Assembly: GCF_001652265.1 (NCBI RefSeq)
Contig: NZ_LWBS01000176.1
Coordinates: 32,665 to 96,664 of the forward strand
DNA: 64,000 nt
Reading direction: 5' to 3'
Source of the DNA: Rhizobium leguminosarum
Lineage (GTDB): Bacteria > Pseudomonadota > Alphaproteobacteria > Rhizobiales > Rhizobiaceae
Shown here in pieces: positions 8,716-16,802 of this stretch. The notes below the pieces were generated by a model. It saw nothing but the letters and a program-made list of their open reading frames with translations. It was not told the origin of the DNA and did not search any database. Positions within the stretch are counted from its first letter, which is position 1; each line of letters starts with the position of its first letter. Both the position numbers and the translations under genes were made by a program.

Positions 8716-8885
8716 GTGCCGTTTTCGAACTTGCACCCGTCGATCGCCTTCTGGTTCTCGCGGTCGCGATCCTTGCCGGCGCAACATTGCTGGTTGCCGT
8801 TGAGGCGCACGCCTTCTGCTCAGTGTTCTGCATTCATCGAGGCACGATGATGATCGAGACGCAGATCTGCTCCGGTCGATCCTGA
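8712..8885 (+). CDS. 57-residue single-span protein coupled to the permease gene
   Basis: The ATG at 8712 overlaps the permease stop (ATGA), the standard sign of coupled translation. The product is 57 residues with one hydrophobic helix (residues about 12-32, L-L-V-L-A-V-A-I-L-A-G) and three Cys and two His in the second half (A-F-C-S-V-F-C-I-H). I do not recognise a family. It could be a small accessory subunit of the permease, a copper-handling peptide for the amine oxidase that follows 77 bases later, or a chance ORF. The tight coupling and membrane-like composition favour a real gene, with moderate confidence. Confidence 0.45.
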   Translation: MSAVFELAPVDRLLVLAVAILAGATLLVAVEAHAFCSVFCIHRGTMMIETQICSGRS

Positions 8886-8961
8886 TCACCGCAGCTAGCG
8901 ACGCGCCATGGTGCGTCGTCTCTTCCGAAACCAAGAGGCCCAAAACCAAAGAGGTATATCC

Positions 8962-10950
8962 ATGGACGCCGTTGTCGCAGTTACCCATCCGCTCGATCCT
9001 CTGAGCCTCGACGAGATCGCTTCTGCCGTTGCCATACTCAAGGATACGCAGACACTCGCAGCCACCTTCCGCTTTCCGATCACCCGGCTGGAGGAGCCGA
9101 CCAAGGCGGATCTTGCCGCCTATCGCCTGGGCGACAGGCTGCCGCGGCTTGCCTTCATCCTGGCAATCGACATCAGCAATGGCGAAACCTTCGAGGGTAT
9201 CGTAGACCTGACTGCCGGCGCGGTGTCCTCCTATATCCGGCTGCCTCTTGATGAATTGCCTTATGGCCAGCCGCCGGTCATGCTGTGCGAGTTCGAAACC
9301 GTTGAAGGCACCGTCAAATCCGATCCGCGCTGGATCGCTGCCGTCAAGAAGCGCGGCATTACCGACGAGGATATTCCGCTCATCCAGATCGATCCTTTTT
9401 CCTCGGGCTATTTTGGCCGCGAATTCGAGAAGGGAAAGCGCATCGTCCGCGCCGTGTCCTATTGGCGCGAGGATATCCGTGACAACGGCTACGCGCATCC
9501 GATCGAGGGCGTGGTGGCGGTGGTCGATCTGATCACCAACCGAGTGGTCGATCTCGTCGACGACGAGAAGATCATTCCGGTTCCGAGGAAGAAGCGTAAT
9601 TATGGCCGCGAAACCTTCCCGGAGCCGCGGCCCGATCTCACGCCGCTGCATATCGTTCAGCCGCAAGGGCCGAGCTTTACTGTCGACGGCTGGAAAGTCG
9701 AATGGCAGAACTGGAGTTTCCGTGTCGGTTTTACCCCGCGCGAAGGCCTCGTTCTGCATGAACTCGGCATCAAGGATCAGGGCAGGCTGCGGCCCGTCGT
9801 CTTTCGCGCCAGCGTCACGGAAATGGTCGTGCCCTATGCCGATCCGACCGCGAACCACTATTGGAAGAGCGCCTTCGATGCTGGCGAATACGGTCTCGGA
9901 CGCCTGGCCAATTGTCTCGAACTCGGCTGCGACTGCCTCGGCCATATTCACTATTTCGACGTGCCGGCGGCGGACGATTTCGGCCAGCCTTTCATCATGA
10001 AAAATGCCATCTGCATGCATGAGGAGGATTACGGCATCCTCTGGAAGCATTACGAATTCCGCAACGGCATTTTCGAAGTGCGCCGTTCGCGCCGCCTCGT
10101 CATCTCCTTCTTCGCAACCGTCGGCAATTATGATTACGGCTTCTACTGGTATCTCTACCAGGACGGCACGATCCAGCTCGAAGCCAAGCTCACCGGCATC
10201 ATCCAGACGGCGGCGGTCGCGACCGGCGAAACCTATCCATGGGGCGGCATGGTCGATGACAATCTCGGCGGTCCGACCCACCAGCATTTCTTCAATGCGC
10301 GCCTGCACATGGATGTCGACGGCGGCAACAATACCGTAACCGAGCATGAGTTCGTGCCGCGTCCCTGGGGTGAAGATAATCCCTATGGGAATGTCTTCGA
10401 TACCAGGAGCCGTGTGCTGAAGCGCGAACTCGATTCGCCGGCACTCGCCAATGGCGAGACCGGCCGTTACTGGAAAATCTCCAACCCCAACATAAGGAAC
10501 AGCGTCGGCAAGGCGCCGGGCTACAAGATTGTCGTCATGCCGTCGCCGGTCATGCTTGCCCAGCCGGATTCGACCGTTGCCCAGCGCGGCGGCTTTGCCA
10601 AGAAACACATCTGGGTCACGGCCTTCGATGCCAGGGAAAAATATGCGAGCGGCGATTATCCGAACGTGCATGCCGGCGGCGACGGCCTGCCGGGTTATGT
10701 CAAGCAGAACCGCGAAATCGAGAATGCCGATGTCGTCCTCTGGCATTCCTTCGGCCATACCCATGTCTGCAAGCCCGAGGATTTTCCGATCATGCCGGTG
10801 GAATATGCCGGCTTCACGCTGAAACCGAACGGCTTCTTCGCATCCAACATCGCCATGGACCTGCCGCCGGAAGGAAACAGCCAGAGCGTCGACAATCGCC
10901 TGCAGCCGTCGCCTGACAAAACCGGAAACGATTCCTGCTGCCACACGTAG
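8962..10950 (+). CDS. Copper-containing primary-amine oxidase
   Basis: A 662-residue enzyme oxidising primary amines to aldehydes with release of ammonia and hydrogen peroxide. The TPQ cofactor site N-Y-D-Y is present, Tyr390 being the residue converted to topaquinone. The catalytic-base region F-D-A-G-E-Y-G-L-G (Asp near 307) and the copper ligands (His440 and His442 in T-H-Q-H, and a His in G-H-T-H-V near 601) are all visible. The three domains and overall length fit bacterial tyramine/phenethylamine oxidases. No signal peptide is seen, so it is probably cytoplasmic. The ATG at 8962 follows AAAGAGG. It belongs with the upstream permease and divergent AraC regulator in one amine-utilisation unit. 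No aldehyde dehydrogenase gene lies next to it. Confidence 0.93.
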   Translation: MDAVVAVTHPLDPLSLDEIASAVAILKDTQTLAATFRFPITRLEEPTKADLAAYRLGDRLPRLAFILAIDISNGETFEGIVDLTAGAVSSYIRLPLDELPYGQPPVMLCEFETVEGTVKSDPRWIAAVKKRGITDEDIPLIQIDPFSSGYFGREFEKGKRIVRAVSYWREDIRDNGYAHPIEGVVAVVDLITNRVVDLVDDEKIIPVPRKKRNYGRETFPEPRPDLTPLHIVQPQGPSFTVDGWKVEWQNWSFRVGFTPREGLVLHELGIKDQGRLRPVVFRASVTEMVVPYADPTANHYWKSAFDAGEYGLGRLANCLELGCDCLGHIHYFDVPAADDFGQPFIMKNAICMHEEDYGILWKHYEFRNGIFEVRRSRRLVISFFATVGNYDYGFYWYLYQDGTIQLEAKLTGIIQTAAVATGETYPWGGMVDDNLGGPTHQHFFNARLHMDVDGGNNTVTEHEFVPRPWGEDNPYGNVFDTRSRVLKRELDSPALANGETGRYWKISNPNIRNSVGKAPGYKIVVMPSPVMLAQPDSTVAQRGGFAKKHIWVTAFDAREKYASGDYPNVHAGGDGLPGYVKQNREIENADVVLWHSFGHTHVCKPEDFPIMPVEYAGFTLKPNGFFASNIAMDLPPEGNSQSVDNRLQPSPDKTGNDSCCHT

Positions 10951-11025
10951 CTGCAATGTTACGGCTGTTCCTCTTTAAATAGCTTTTTGGTAGTCCGACG
11001 GATTGTAAGAAGGGCAGGGAACAGA

Positions 11026-11811
11026 ATGCAGTGGCTTCTCCAGCAGTTCGAAGATACCAACAAGCTGGCCGAGGCGCTCGACCAGCTCGGAATCTCCTAC
11101 ACATGGCACAAGGTCGTACCGTTCGTCGGCGAGCTCATCCCTGAGCCGGCCGTCGCTGATCCGGGTTCGGTGGTCATGTTTGGCTCCTACACGCTGTGGA
11201 AGAACGCCGAGGCGAAAGGTTACTGGCCGGGTGTCTTCAAGCTGCGTCCTTTCGTTCACGAACAGGTGTGGCATCCTTACCTTCTCAACGGCGCTGATGC
11301 GCTGTTCCTGACACTCCGGGATGTCCCTCGGTGTCTGGCGGATGACGGAAGGGACTGGTTCCTGCGCCCGGTCGACGACAGCAAGGAGGAGCCCGGAAAT
11401 GTCAAATCGACTGGCGAGATCATCCGTATGGCGGAAACGGTACTGGCGCTCGACGAAGATGAAATCCCGAACGGATCGCTTCGTCACGACACGCTGCTGA
11501 TGCTGACCGAGCCTGTCTGCATCAGCAGCGAATGGCGTCTCTGGGTGGTCGACGGCCAGATCGTCACCTATTCGCTCTACAAAGACGGATCGCGTGTCGT
11601 CCACCGCCACGAGATCGATGCTGATGCGCTGGATTTCGGGCAGCGCATGGTTGATATCAACCCCGGCTACTCCCAAGCCTATGTCATTGATATCTGTCGG
11701 ACCGAGGAGGGGCTGAAGCTGCTCGAGACGAATTGTCTCAATGCCGCCGGGTTCTACGCCGCAGATCTCGTGAAATTGGTGAGGGCGATCGACGGCCTGG
11801 CCCGCGATTGA
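11026..11811 (+). CDS. ATP-grasp domain protein (R2K-clade-like)
   Basis: A 261-residue protein. The C-terminal half has an ATP-grasp pattern: W-R-L-W-V-V-D-G-Q-I-V-T-Y-S-L-Y, then V-I-D-I-C near residue 220 and the metal-binding L-L-E-T-N-C-L-N at the end. The N-terminal part contains G-S-Y-T-L-W and is less conserved. It resembles the compact ATP-grasp proteins of the R2K clade (DUF4343-like), which are predicted amide- or peptide-bond-forming ligases; most have no known substrate. It lies 75 bases after the amine oxidase in the same direction, so it may be co-transcribed. ATG 11026 is preceded by AGGGAACAGA. Substrate unknown. Confidence 0.7.
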   Translation: MQWLLQQFEDTNKLAEALDQLGISYTWHKVVPFVGELIPEPAVADPGSVVMFGSYTLWKNAEAKGYWPGVFKLRPFVHEQVWHPYLLNGADALFLTLRDVPRCLADDGRDWFLRPVDDSKEEPGNVKSTGEIIRMAETVLALDEDEIPNGSLRHDTLLMLTEPVCISSEWRLWVVDGQIVTYSLYKDGSRVVHRHEIDADALDFGQRMVDINPGYSQAYVIDICRTEEGLKLLETNCLNAAGFYAADLVKLVRAIDGLARD

Positions 11812-11835
11812 CGTCTTCCCGGTGAGGCGAGGGCG

Positions 11836-11912
11836 CCGGAGGCTCCGTATGGCTGGGGTCTTGTTGTTTCATCACACAGAGGGGCTGACCCAAGGGCGCG
11901 CGCGCGTTCGCC
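11836..11912 (+). pseudogene. 5' remnant of a dienelactone hydrolase gene
   Basis: From the ribosome site GGAGG and the ATG at 11849, the sequence reads M-A-G-V-L-L-F-H-H-T-E-G-L-T-Q-G. This closely parallels the start of the intact dienelactone hydrolase gene at 15299 (M-A-E-I-L-L-F-H-H-A-Q-G-L-T-P-G), including the leader GGAGGCTCC. Similarity fades after about 11912, just before the 3' end of the isochorismatase gene. A second piece of the same gene appears on the other side of that gene. Confidence 0.65.
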
Positions 11913-11943
11913 GTGAAGCCTCACACGGCAAGTCCGGAGAGCG

Positions 11944-12579
11944 TCAGCTCTGCCGGGCTGCCGCGATGAAATCGGCCGACTGGCAGATCAACGCATCTCC
12001 CATGAAGGCCATGTTGGCGAATGAGCGCTCGGCGGCCTCGGCATGCCCGGCGCCGCAGGCGTCGCTGATGACGAGCGGCACGAGCCCGAGGTCGGCACCG
12101 TGGCGAACCGTCGGCTCGATGCCGATTTCGGTGGCAACGCCGCAAATGGCGAAGCTGGTCAGACCCAGATCACGCAGAATGATCGACAAAGGCGTGCCTT
12201 CGAAAGCCGAAAAGGTGATCTTGTCGATCACCGCCTCGTCGTAGCGCGGCTGAAGTTCGGGCACGATCTCGAAACCTTCGCTTCCTCTGAGAAACCAGGG
12301 CTTGATGGCGGCCGGATCGTCGATCCTTTGCCAGGCCATGGCCTGACGGCGCTGGAAGGCGCCCATCAGAGCGAGCGGCATCGACATGTGCCGCATGAAG
12401 ATGACGGGAAAGTTCGATGCCCGCGCGGCGGTCAGAACCGACAGGACGCGGGTGGTGATGCCGGCGCCGTCAGGCATTTGCCGCATGATGCCGATCTGCA
12501 TGTCATAGACGACGAGAGCCATTTGATCCGGCCGGCAGAAATCGCCGATTGTCTTGCCGGGGTGTTTGATGGAATGCAT
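11944..12579 (-). CDS. Isochorismatase-superfamily hydrolase with Gly at the usual Cys position
   Basis: A 211-residue protein of the isochorismatase-like fold. The general-base Asp lies in V-V-Y-D-M-Q (near residue 25) and the Lys in D-K-I-T-F-S-A-F (near 119). In the nucleophile region the family reads G-V-x-T-x-x-C; here it is G-V-A-T-E-I-G-I-E, so the catalytic Cys is Gly. True isochorismatases such as EntB and PhzD also have Gly here, whereas nicotinamidases and other cysteine hydrolases need the Cys. The enzyme is therefore unlikely to be an amidase and may cleave a vinyl ether, or it may have lost activity. GAGGAGG precedes the ATG. It sits between two fragments of a broken dienelactone hydrolase gene. 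Confidence 0.85.
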   Translation of the reverse strand: MHSIKHPGKTIGDFCRPDQMALVVYDMQIGIMRQMPDGAGITTRVLSVLTAARASNFPVIFMRHMSMPLALMGAFQRRQAMAWQRIDDPAAIKPWFLRGSEGFEIVPELQPRYDEAVIDKITFSAFEGTPLSIILRDLGLTSFAICGVATEIGIEPTVRHGADLGLVPLVISDACGAGHAEAAERSFANMAFMGDALICQSADFIAAARQS

Positions 12580-12670
12580 GCTCGGCCTCCTCTTTTCCTG
12601 CTTATGTAGAGGAGATGAAATGAGTCCGGCAAGCAGAAGGTGACAGTTTCCGGGGCGAGGTGGATGTTGT

Positions 12671-12722
12671 CGGCGACGAACTGCCTGCCGGGCATAGTCT
12701 ATGCCGGGTTCTCGTTCGCTCT
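12671..12722 (+). pseudogene. Internal remnant of a dienelactone hydrolase gene
   Basis: About 50 bases closely match bases 15507-15558 of the intact dienelactone hydrolase gene: the segment coding D-E-L-P-A-G and Y-A-G-F-S-F around the nucleophile Ser. One extra base in the middle breaks the frame. With the 5' piece at 11836-11912 it appears to be the relic of a second gene copy whose centre is now occupied by the isochorismatase gene. Confidence 0.6.
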
Positions 12723-12875
12723 GAGCGGCTGCGAATACGCGACCGTCCAGGCTGAAGGGGAAGCCGATGTCACATCTTGACTCGCCCCGGCGCTGTGTCA
12801 GGCTTCAGATATATGAGCATGCTTCGAGTTCGCATGCTCTCGATACCCCTCTACGTCACCTCGGGGATTTCAGCC

Positions 12876-13301
12876 ATGGATAACGCTCAGGGCAAGAAAG
12901 TGATCTTGGAATTCTTGCGCCGGCACACCCTGGCGGTGATCGCGACATTGCATGCGGACGGCAAGCCTGAAGCTGCGGTGATTGACTTTTCGGTGCGTGA
13001 CAACCTCGAAATCGTGTTCGATACCTTCGAACAGACGCGCAAGTTCGAAAACCTGTCGGATAGAGGAAGCGTCGCACTTGTCGTCGGCTGGGACAAGAAC
13101 ATCACGGTGCAATATGAGGGCGATGCCATGAAGGTTTCCGCCTCCGACTTGCAGGAATACCAGAAAGCGCATCTTGAAATCGTTCCAGTCGAGAGAGAGT
13201 TTGTCGAGAAGGGTGCCGTGTTGTTTAAGGTCGTCCCTCGGTGGATACGATATTCCGATTTCACCAAAGACCCTGTCGAAGGTTTAGAGCTCCGCTATTA
13301 G
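12876..13301 (+). CDS. Pyridoxamine 5'-phosphate oxidase-fold flavin protein
   Basis: A 141-residue protein of the split-barrel PNPOx-like family. The N-terminal block L-R-R-H-T-L-A-V-I-A-T-L-H-A-D-G-K-P-E-A-A-V-I-D is the first strand pair that holds the FMN or F420/haem ligand in this fold. A second block, S-V-A-L-V-V-G-W, follows after a T-R-K-F-E-N-L turn. The size fits small general-stress or nitroreductase-like members. The ATG at 12876 gives the standard short N-terminus; earlier in-frame starts lack conservation. It stands alone between the isochorismatase and FAD hydroxylase genes, and no substrate can be assigned. Confidence 0.75.
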   Translation: MDNAQGKKVILEFLRRHTLAVIATLHADGKPEAAVIDFSVRDNLEIVFDTFEQTRKFENLSDRGSVALVVGWDKNITVQYEGDAMKVSASDLQEYQKAHLEIVPVEREFVEKGAVLFKVVPRWIRYSDFTKDPVEGLELRY

Positions 13302-13489
13302 GTGCCACGCGAGCGTGCACTGACGCTCTACCCCAACCTTCCTCCGAAAGGCATATCTTCTGTTGCCGATCGATCGCCCGGCGGCTATGTTGCCGATGTC
13401 GGAAAAGGCATGACTTGGTGTGGTTGGCCCAAGTCCTTTCGGAAACGAAAGCTCTGTTCCTTGCCTCGTGCATGAGTTCTCCACGACGA

Positions 13490-13528
13490 ACACGGACGCT
13501 GCTCAAGCGTCCCACTGTTCGTCCGTGT
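13490..13528 (+). promoter_or_regulatory. Inverted repeat in front of the FAD hydroxylase gene
   Basis: ACACGGACG at 13490-13498 and CGTCCGTGT at 13520-13528 form perfect 9-bp arms around 21 bases, ending 52 bases before the hydroxylase ATG. It could be an operator pair or a leader hairpin. Confidence 0.35.
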
Positions 13529-13580
13529 GGTTCTCGAAACGACGAACTGCTCCGGTCGAACGACCATAAAGGAGTAGTTC

Positions 13581-15098
13581 ATGAACGATTTTCTCATGAT
13601 TCATGATGTTGTGATTGCTGGTGCAGGCCCGGTCGGTCTGTTTCTGGCCTGCGAGCTGCGGTTGGCCGGCCTCTCGGTGTTGGTGCTGGAGCAGGCCGAG
13701 GACCCGTATTCGCCGTTGAAGCGGCTGCCGTTCGGCATGCGCGGCCTTTCCGCGCCGACCATCGAAGCCTTCCACCGTCGCGGGTTGCTGGATGACATCT
13801 TGGCGCCGCAGCGCGAAAAAGATCAATCGACTTCAGCGCATTGGATGCAACAGTCACGCCGCGCGGGCGGCCATTTCGCCGGCATTCAGTTCTTCCACGA
13901 CACCATCGACACCTCGAAGTGGCCCTATCGTCTGCCAGGTCCGGCCGGCAGCATGGCGGTCGAGATGGAGCATCTCGAATTCGTCCTGGCCGCGCGCGCA
14001 GGCGCGATGGGTGTAGAGATCCGGCGTGGGCTCGGCGTCGATGGCTTCGAGCAGTCGGGCCAAGGCGTGACCGTTCGTGCGGGTGGCGAGATCTTTCGCG
14101 GGCGATGGCTCATCGGTTGTGACGGCGGGCGCAGCACCGTGCGCAGGGCAGGCGGCTTTGAATTCGTTGGCACCGATCCTGAGTTCACCGGCTATTCCGC
14201 TCAGGTCGAGATGGCCGATTCGGAGAAGCTCGTCCCGGGCCGCCATTACACGCCGACAGGCATGTATACCTACCAAAAACCCGACACCATCGCGATGGTC
14301 GATTTCGACGGCGGCGCGTTTCACCGAACGCAGCCGATCACGCCGGAGCATGTGCAATCGGTGTTGCGGCATATTTCCGGCGCCGATGTCACGGTGACGG
14401 GCCTTGAGCTTGCCACCACCTGGACGGATCGCGCCTATCAGGCGACGGCTTACCGCAAGGGCAGGGTGCTGCTTGCGGGCGACGCCGCGCACATCCATTC
14501 CCCCTTGGGCGGCCAGGGCCTGAACCTCGGGCTTGGCGACGCGATGAATCTTGGATGGAAGCTTGCGGCGACGATCCGCGGCGATGCGCCGGACGGTCTG
14601 CTCGATAGCTATATCTGCGAACGGCATCCGGTGGGAGCTGAGATTCTCGACTGGTCGCGCGCCCAGGTCGCGCTGATGCGGCCAAGCCGGAGTTCGCGCG
14701 CGCTCGAAACCATCATCCGCGATCTGATTGACACGCGCGACGGCGCGACATACTTCGCCGAGCGCGTCTGGGGTGTGTCTCTCCGCTACGATCTCGGCGG
14801 CAGTCACCCGCTGGTCGGCCGCAGCGCTCCCGACTTCGAGCTGGCCAACGGAACGAAGCTCGGCGATCATCTCAGGGAGGGCAAGGGCCTGCTTTTGGAC
14901 TTTGACGCCGGCGCACCGCTGCAAGCACTGGCAGGCCGCTGGAAGGGGATCACCTATGTCGCAGGCGACGCGAGGGATCGGCTAGGGCTGAGCGCGCTGC
15001 TCGTGCGCCCCGACGGCTTCGTGGCGTGGGCTGGTGAGGCTGTGCCTGACAATGAGGAAGCCGCGCAGGCTGCATCGCGGTGGTTCGGCAAAGCCTGA
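13581..15098 (+). CDS. FAD-dependent aromatic hydroxylase (PheA/TfdB type)
   Basis: A 505-residue flavoprotein monooxygenase. The Rossmann motif G-A-G-P-V-G-L-F-L-A begins at residue 13. The D-G-G-R-S-T-V-R block (usual D-G-x-x-S-x-x-R) is near 178, and the FAD-pyrophosphate motif L-L-A-G-D-A-A-H-I-H-S-P-L-G-G-Q-G-L-N is near 300. A C-terminal thioredoxin-like extension of about 110 residues follows, as in phenol 2-monooxygenase and MhpA-type enzymes. The probable reaction is NAD(P)H-dependent ring hydroxylation; the substrate is not readable. AAAGGAG lies 6 bases before the ATG. The dienelactone hydrolase gene 200 bases downstream may belong to the same aromatic degradation route, but no ring-cleavage gene is adjacent. 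Confidence 0.88.
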   Translation: MNDFLMIHDVVIAGAGPVGLFLACELRLAGLSVLVLEQAEDPYSPLKRLPFGMRGLSAPTIEAFHRRGLLDDILAPQREKDQSTSAHWMQQSRRAGGHFAGIQFFHDTIDTSKWPYRLPGPAGSMAVEMEHLEFVLAARAGAMGVEIRRGLGVDGFEQSGQGVTVRAGGEIFRGRWLIGCDGGRSTVRRAGGFEFVGTDPEFTGYSAQVEMADSEKLVPGRHYTPTGMYTYQKPDTIAMVDFDGGAFHRTQPITPEHVQSVLRHISGADVTVTGLELATTWTDRAYQATAYRKGRVLLAGDAAHIHSPLGGQGLNLGLGDAMNLGWKLAATIRGDAPDGLLDSYICERHPVGAEILDWSRAQVALMRPSRSSRALETIIRDLIDTRDGATYFAERVWGVSLRYDLGGSHPLVGRSAPDFELANGTKLGDHLREGKGLLLDFDAGAPLQALAGRWKGITYVAGDARDRLGLSALLVRPDGFVAWAGEAVPDNEEAAQAASRWFGKA

Positions 15099-15298
15099 AA
15101 CAATGAATGGAGCAATCGATGTACAGGCCCCGGAAAGCTTCTTCAGCCTTATCAGTCCGGTAGAGCGTCACAGGTTTCCCGCTATCGGTTTTCGGCGGGT
15201 TTGCAGACGTTGCTTCGCAACGTATCCGCACTCTTCCCGACAAGGCGGCGACGCTGTAGAGTGGCGATGCGCCCGACCGTCCCGCCCGGAGGCTCCTT

Positions 15299-15880
15299 AT
15301 GGCTGAGATCCTGTTGTTCCATCACGCACAGGGGCTGACTCCGGGTGTGCGCTCGTTTGCCGACGATATCAGGGCAGCCGGTCACATCGTGCACACGCCT
15401 GATCTGTTTGACGGGCGCACCTTCCCAAGCATCGAAGCGGGGATCTCTTATATCGGCGAGATCGGATTCGACGCCATGCGGGAGCGCGGCGTGCGCCTCG
15501 CCGACGAATTGCCTGCCGGGCTCGTCTATGCCGGGTTCTCCTTCGGTGTGCTGCCGGCGCAGAAGCTGGCGCAGACACGGCCCGGCGCCCGCGGGGCTCT
15601 TCTCTTCTACTCCTGCCTGCCGATCAGCGGCGAGTGGGCCTTCGGACCCTGGCCGGACAGCGTCGCGGTGCAGATTCACGGCATGGACAACGACCCGATT
15701 TTCGTCGGCGAGGGCGATATCGATGCCGCCCGCGAGATCGTGGAGACGGTCGAAGACGCGGAGCTTTTCCTGTACCCAGGCGATCAGCATTACTTCGCCG
15801 ACAGCTCGCTGCCGTCCTATGACGCGGATGCGACCGCGCTGCTCACCCTCCGCGTGATCGAATTCCTGAATCGCGTCTGA
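15299..15880 (+). CDS. Dienelactone hydrolase family protein
   Basis: A 193-residue alpha/beta hydrolase. It begins with the short strand L-L-F-H-H-A-Q-G and carries the nucleophile elbow G-F-S-F-G near residue 82. Classic dienelactone hydrolases use Cys at this position; here it is Ser. The acid lies in G-M-D-N-D-P and the His in G-D-Q-H-Y-F-A-D, so a complete Ser-Asp-His triad is present. GGAGG precedes the ATG. It is smaller than ClcD-type enzymes (about 235 residues), matching a compact subgroup common in actinobacteria and rhizobia. Two damaged pieces of a paralogue lie 3 kb upstream. Substrate unknown; the neighbouring hydroxylase suggests an aromatic-derived ester or lactone. Confidence 0.85.
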   Translation: MAEILLFHHAQGLTPGVRSFADDIRAAGHIVHTPDLFDGRTFPSIEAGISYIGEIGFDAMRERGVRLADELPAGLVYAGFSFGVLPAQKLAQTRPGARGALLFYSCLPISGEWAFGPWPDSVAVQIHGMDNDPIFVGEGDIDAAREIVETVEDAELFLYPGDQHYFADSSLPSYDADATALLTLRVIEFLNRV

Positions 15881-15975
15881 TCCAGACATTCGGCGGGAGA
15901 TCCGGTTTGGCTCCGGTATAGCCGTCCTGAGATAGATGCCGTTCACCCTGCAGCGCGGCTTCGGCGCGGAACGGA

Positions 15976-16350
15976 CTATTCCGACGCCACGCAGAAATTG
16001 TTGCCTTCGGGATCATTCAAGACCGTGTAGCCATCCGCTTCCCGGACGAAGCTCGCTCCGAGGGATAAAAGCCGTTCTACCTCCCTGGCCCGATCGGGGG
16101 TGGCAATATCGAGATGCAGTCGGTTGCGGGCGGGACGTTCCCCCTGGCGAAGTTGGAAGCAAAGGCGGGTTCCGGGACCTTCGACCATCACTGTCGGGTC
16201 AGTCTCGGGTGTCAATCCGAGAACGGCAAGGCGGGCCAGTTCTTCGTCGTCATATGGCATCACGTCGTAGCCATCGAGCGCCTCCGCCCAGAACCGGGCG
16301 ACGCGCGAGGGAATGTCGCAATCAATGACGATTTCTTTCAGCCTTGCCAT
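15976..16350 (-). CDS. VOC/glyoxalase-like protein
   Basis: A 124-residue single-module VOC protein, similar to the glyoxalase_6 group. It has D-I-P-S-R-V-A-R-F-W near the start, R-L-C-F-Q in the middle and N-D-P-E-G-N-N-F-C at the end, the standard beta-alpha-beta-beta-beta signature. The ATG at 16350 follows AAGGG; the frame is open upstream but unlike the family. It lies 8 bases after a small membrane-protein ORF on the same strand and is probably in one transcript with it. Function unknown; metal-dependent dioxygenase, lyase or binding roles all occur in the family. Confidence 0.8.
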   Translation of the reverse strand: MARLKEIVIDCDIPSRVARFWAEALDGYDVMPYDDEELARLAVLGLTPETDPTVMVEGPGTRLCFQLRQGERPARNRLHLDIATPDRAREVERLLSLGASFVREADGYTVLNDPEGNNFCVASE

Positions 16351-16358
16351 GGAACCCT

Positions 16359-16535
16359 TCAAGAATTGTTGGGCCGGCGACGGCAAACGCGTTCGACGAG
16401 AGCGCCACCGATGGCCGGCAGCAATGCGAAAAGCATGAGCTGCGGTGTCTCCGTCAGCGCCAACAGGCCAGACATGAGGAAGGCGACCAATAATCCTGCC
16501 AGCACCCCGGCTGCATAGGGCAGATAATCCTTCAA
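16359..16535 (-). CDS. Small two-span membrane protein with TTG start
   Basis: A 58-residue ORF with hydrophobic segments L-P-Y-A-A-G-V-L-A-G-L-L-V-A-F and L-M-L-F-A-L-L-P-A-I-G-G-A-L, ending in a basic tail (R-R-R-P). A GGAGG is 6 bases before the TTG at 16535, and no ATG is available, so the TTG start decides the gene. The stop is 8 bases before the VOC gene on the same strand, suggesting an operon. I recognise no family. The ribosome site, helix pattern and close spacing support it. Confidence 0.5.
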   Translation of the reverse strand: MKDYLPYAAGVLAGLLVAFLMSGLLALTETPQLMLFALLPAIGGALVERVCRRRPNNS

Positions 16536-16802
16536 GAAAGCCTCCGTCTTGTGCTGATCTCAAACAGAAGGGGCATTATTGGCTTGAGATAGAGATCTTT
16601 GCGGTATCGGCAATGGCTGGTTGCGGCCGAACCTCAGGTCGTCCGATCGGTTTATCCGGAATGCCACCACGTTGGTTTTACGGGGCAGGTCGACCTAAAC
16701 GACGTGAGCCGGTGCATGTGTTTTGCAGGAGACGACCGATTTCTTTCGCGCTATGAAGACTGACCACATATCCCCGCTACATCCGACACCGAGGTCCTTC
16801 AC

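Noticed and set aside
8569..10956. A nearly 800-codon open frame on the minus strand across the amine oxidase gene.
   Set aside because: It is the mirror of a GC-rich coding gene. The plus strand has a complete amine oxidase with all catalytic residues; the minus frame has an implausible His/Arg/Asp-rich composition.
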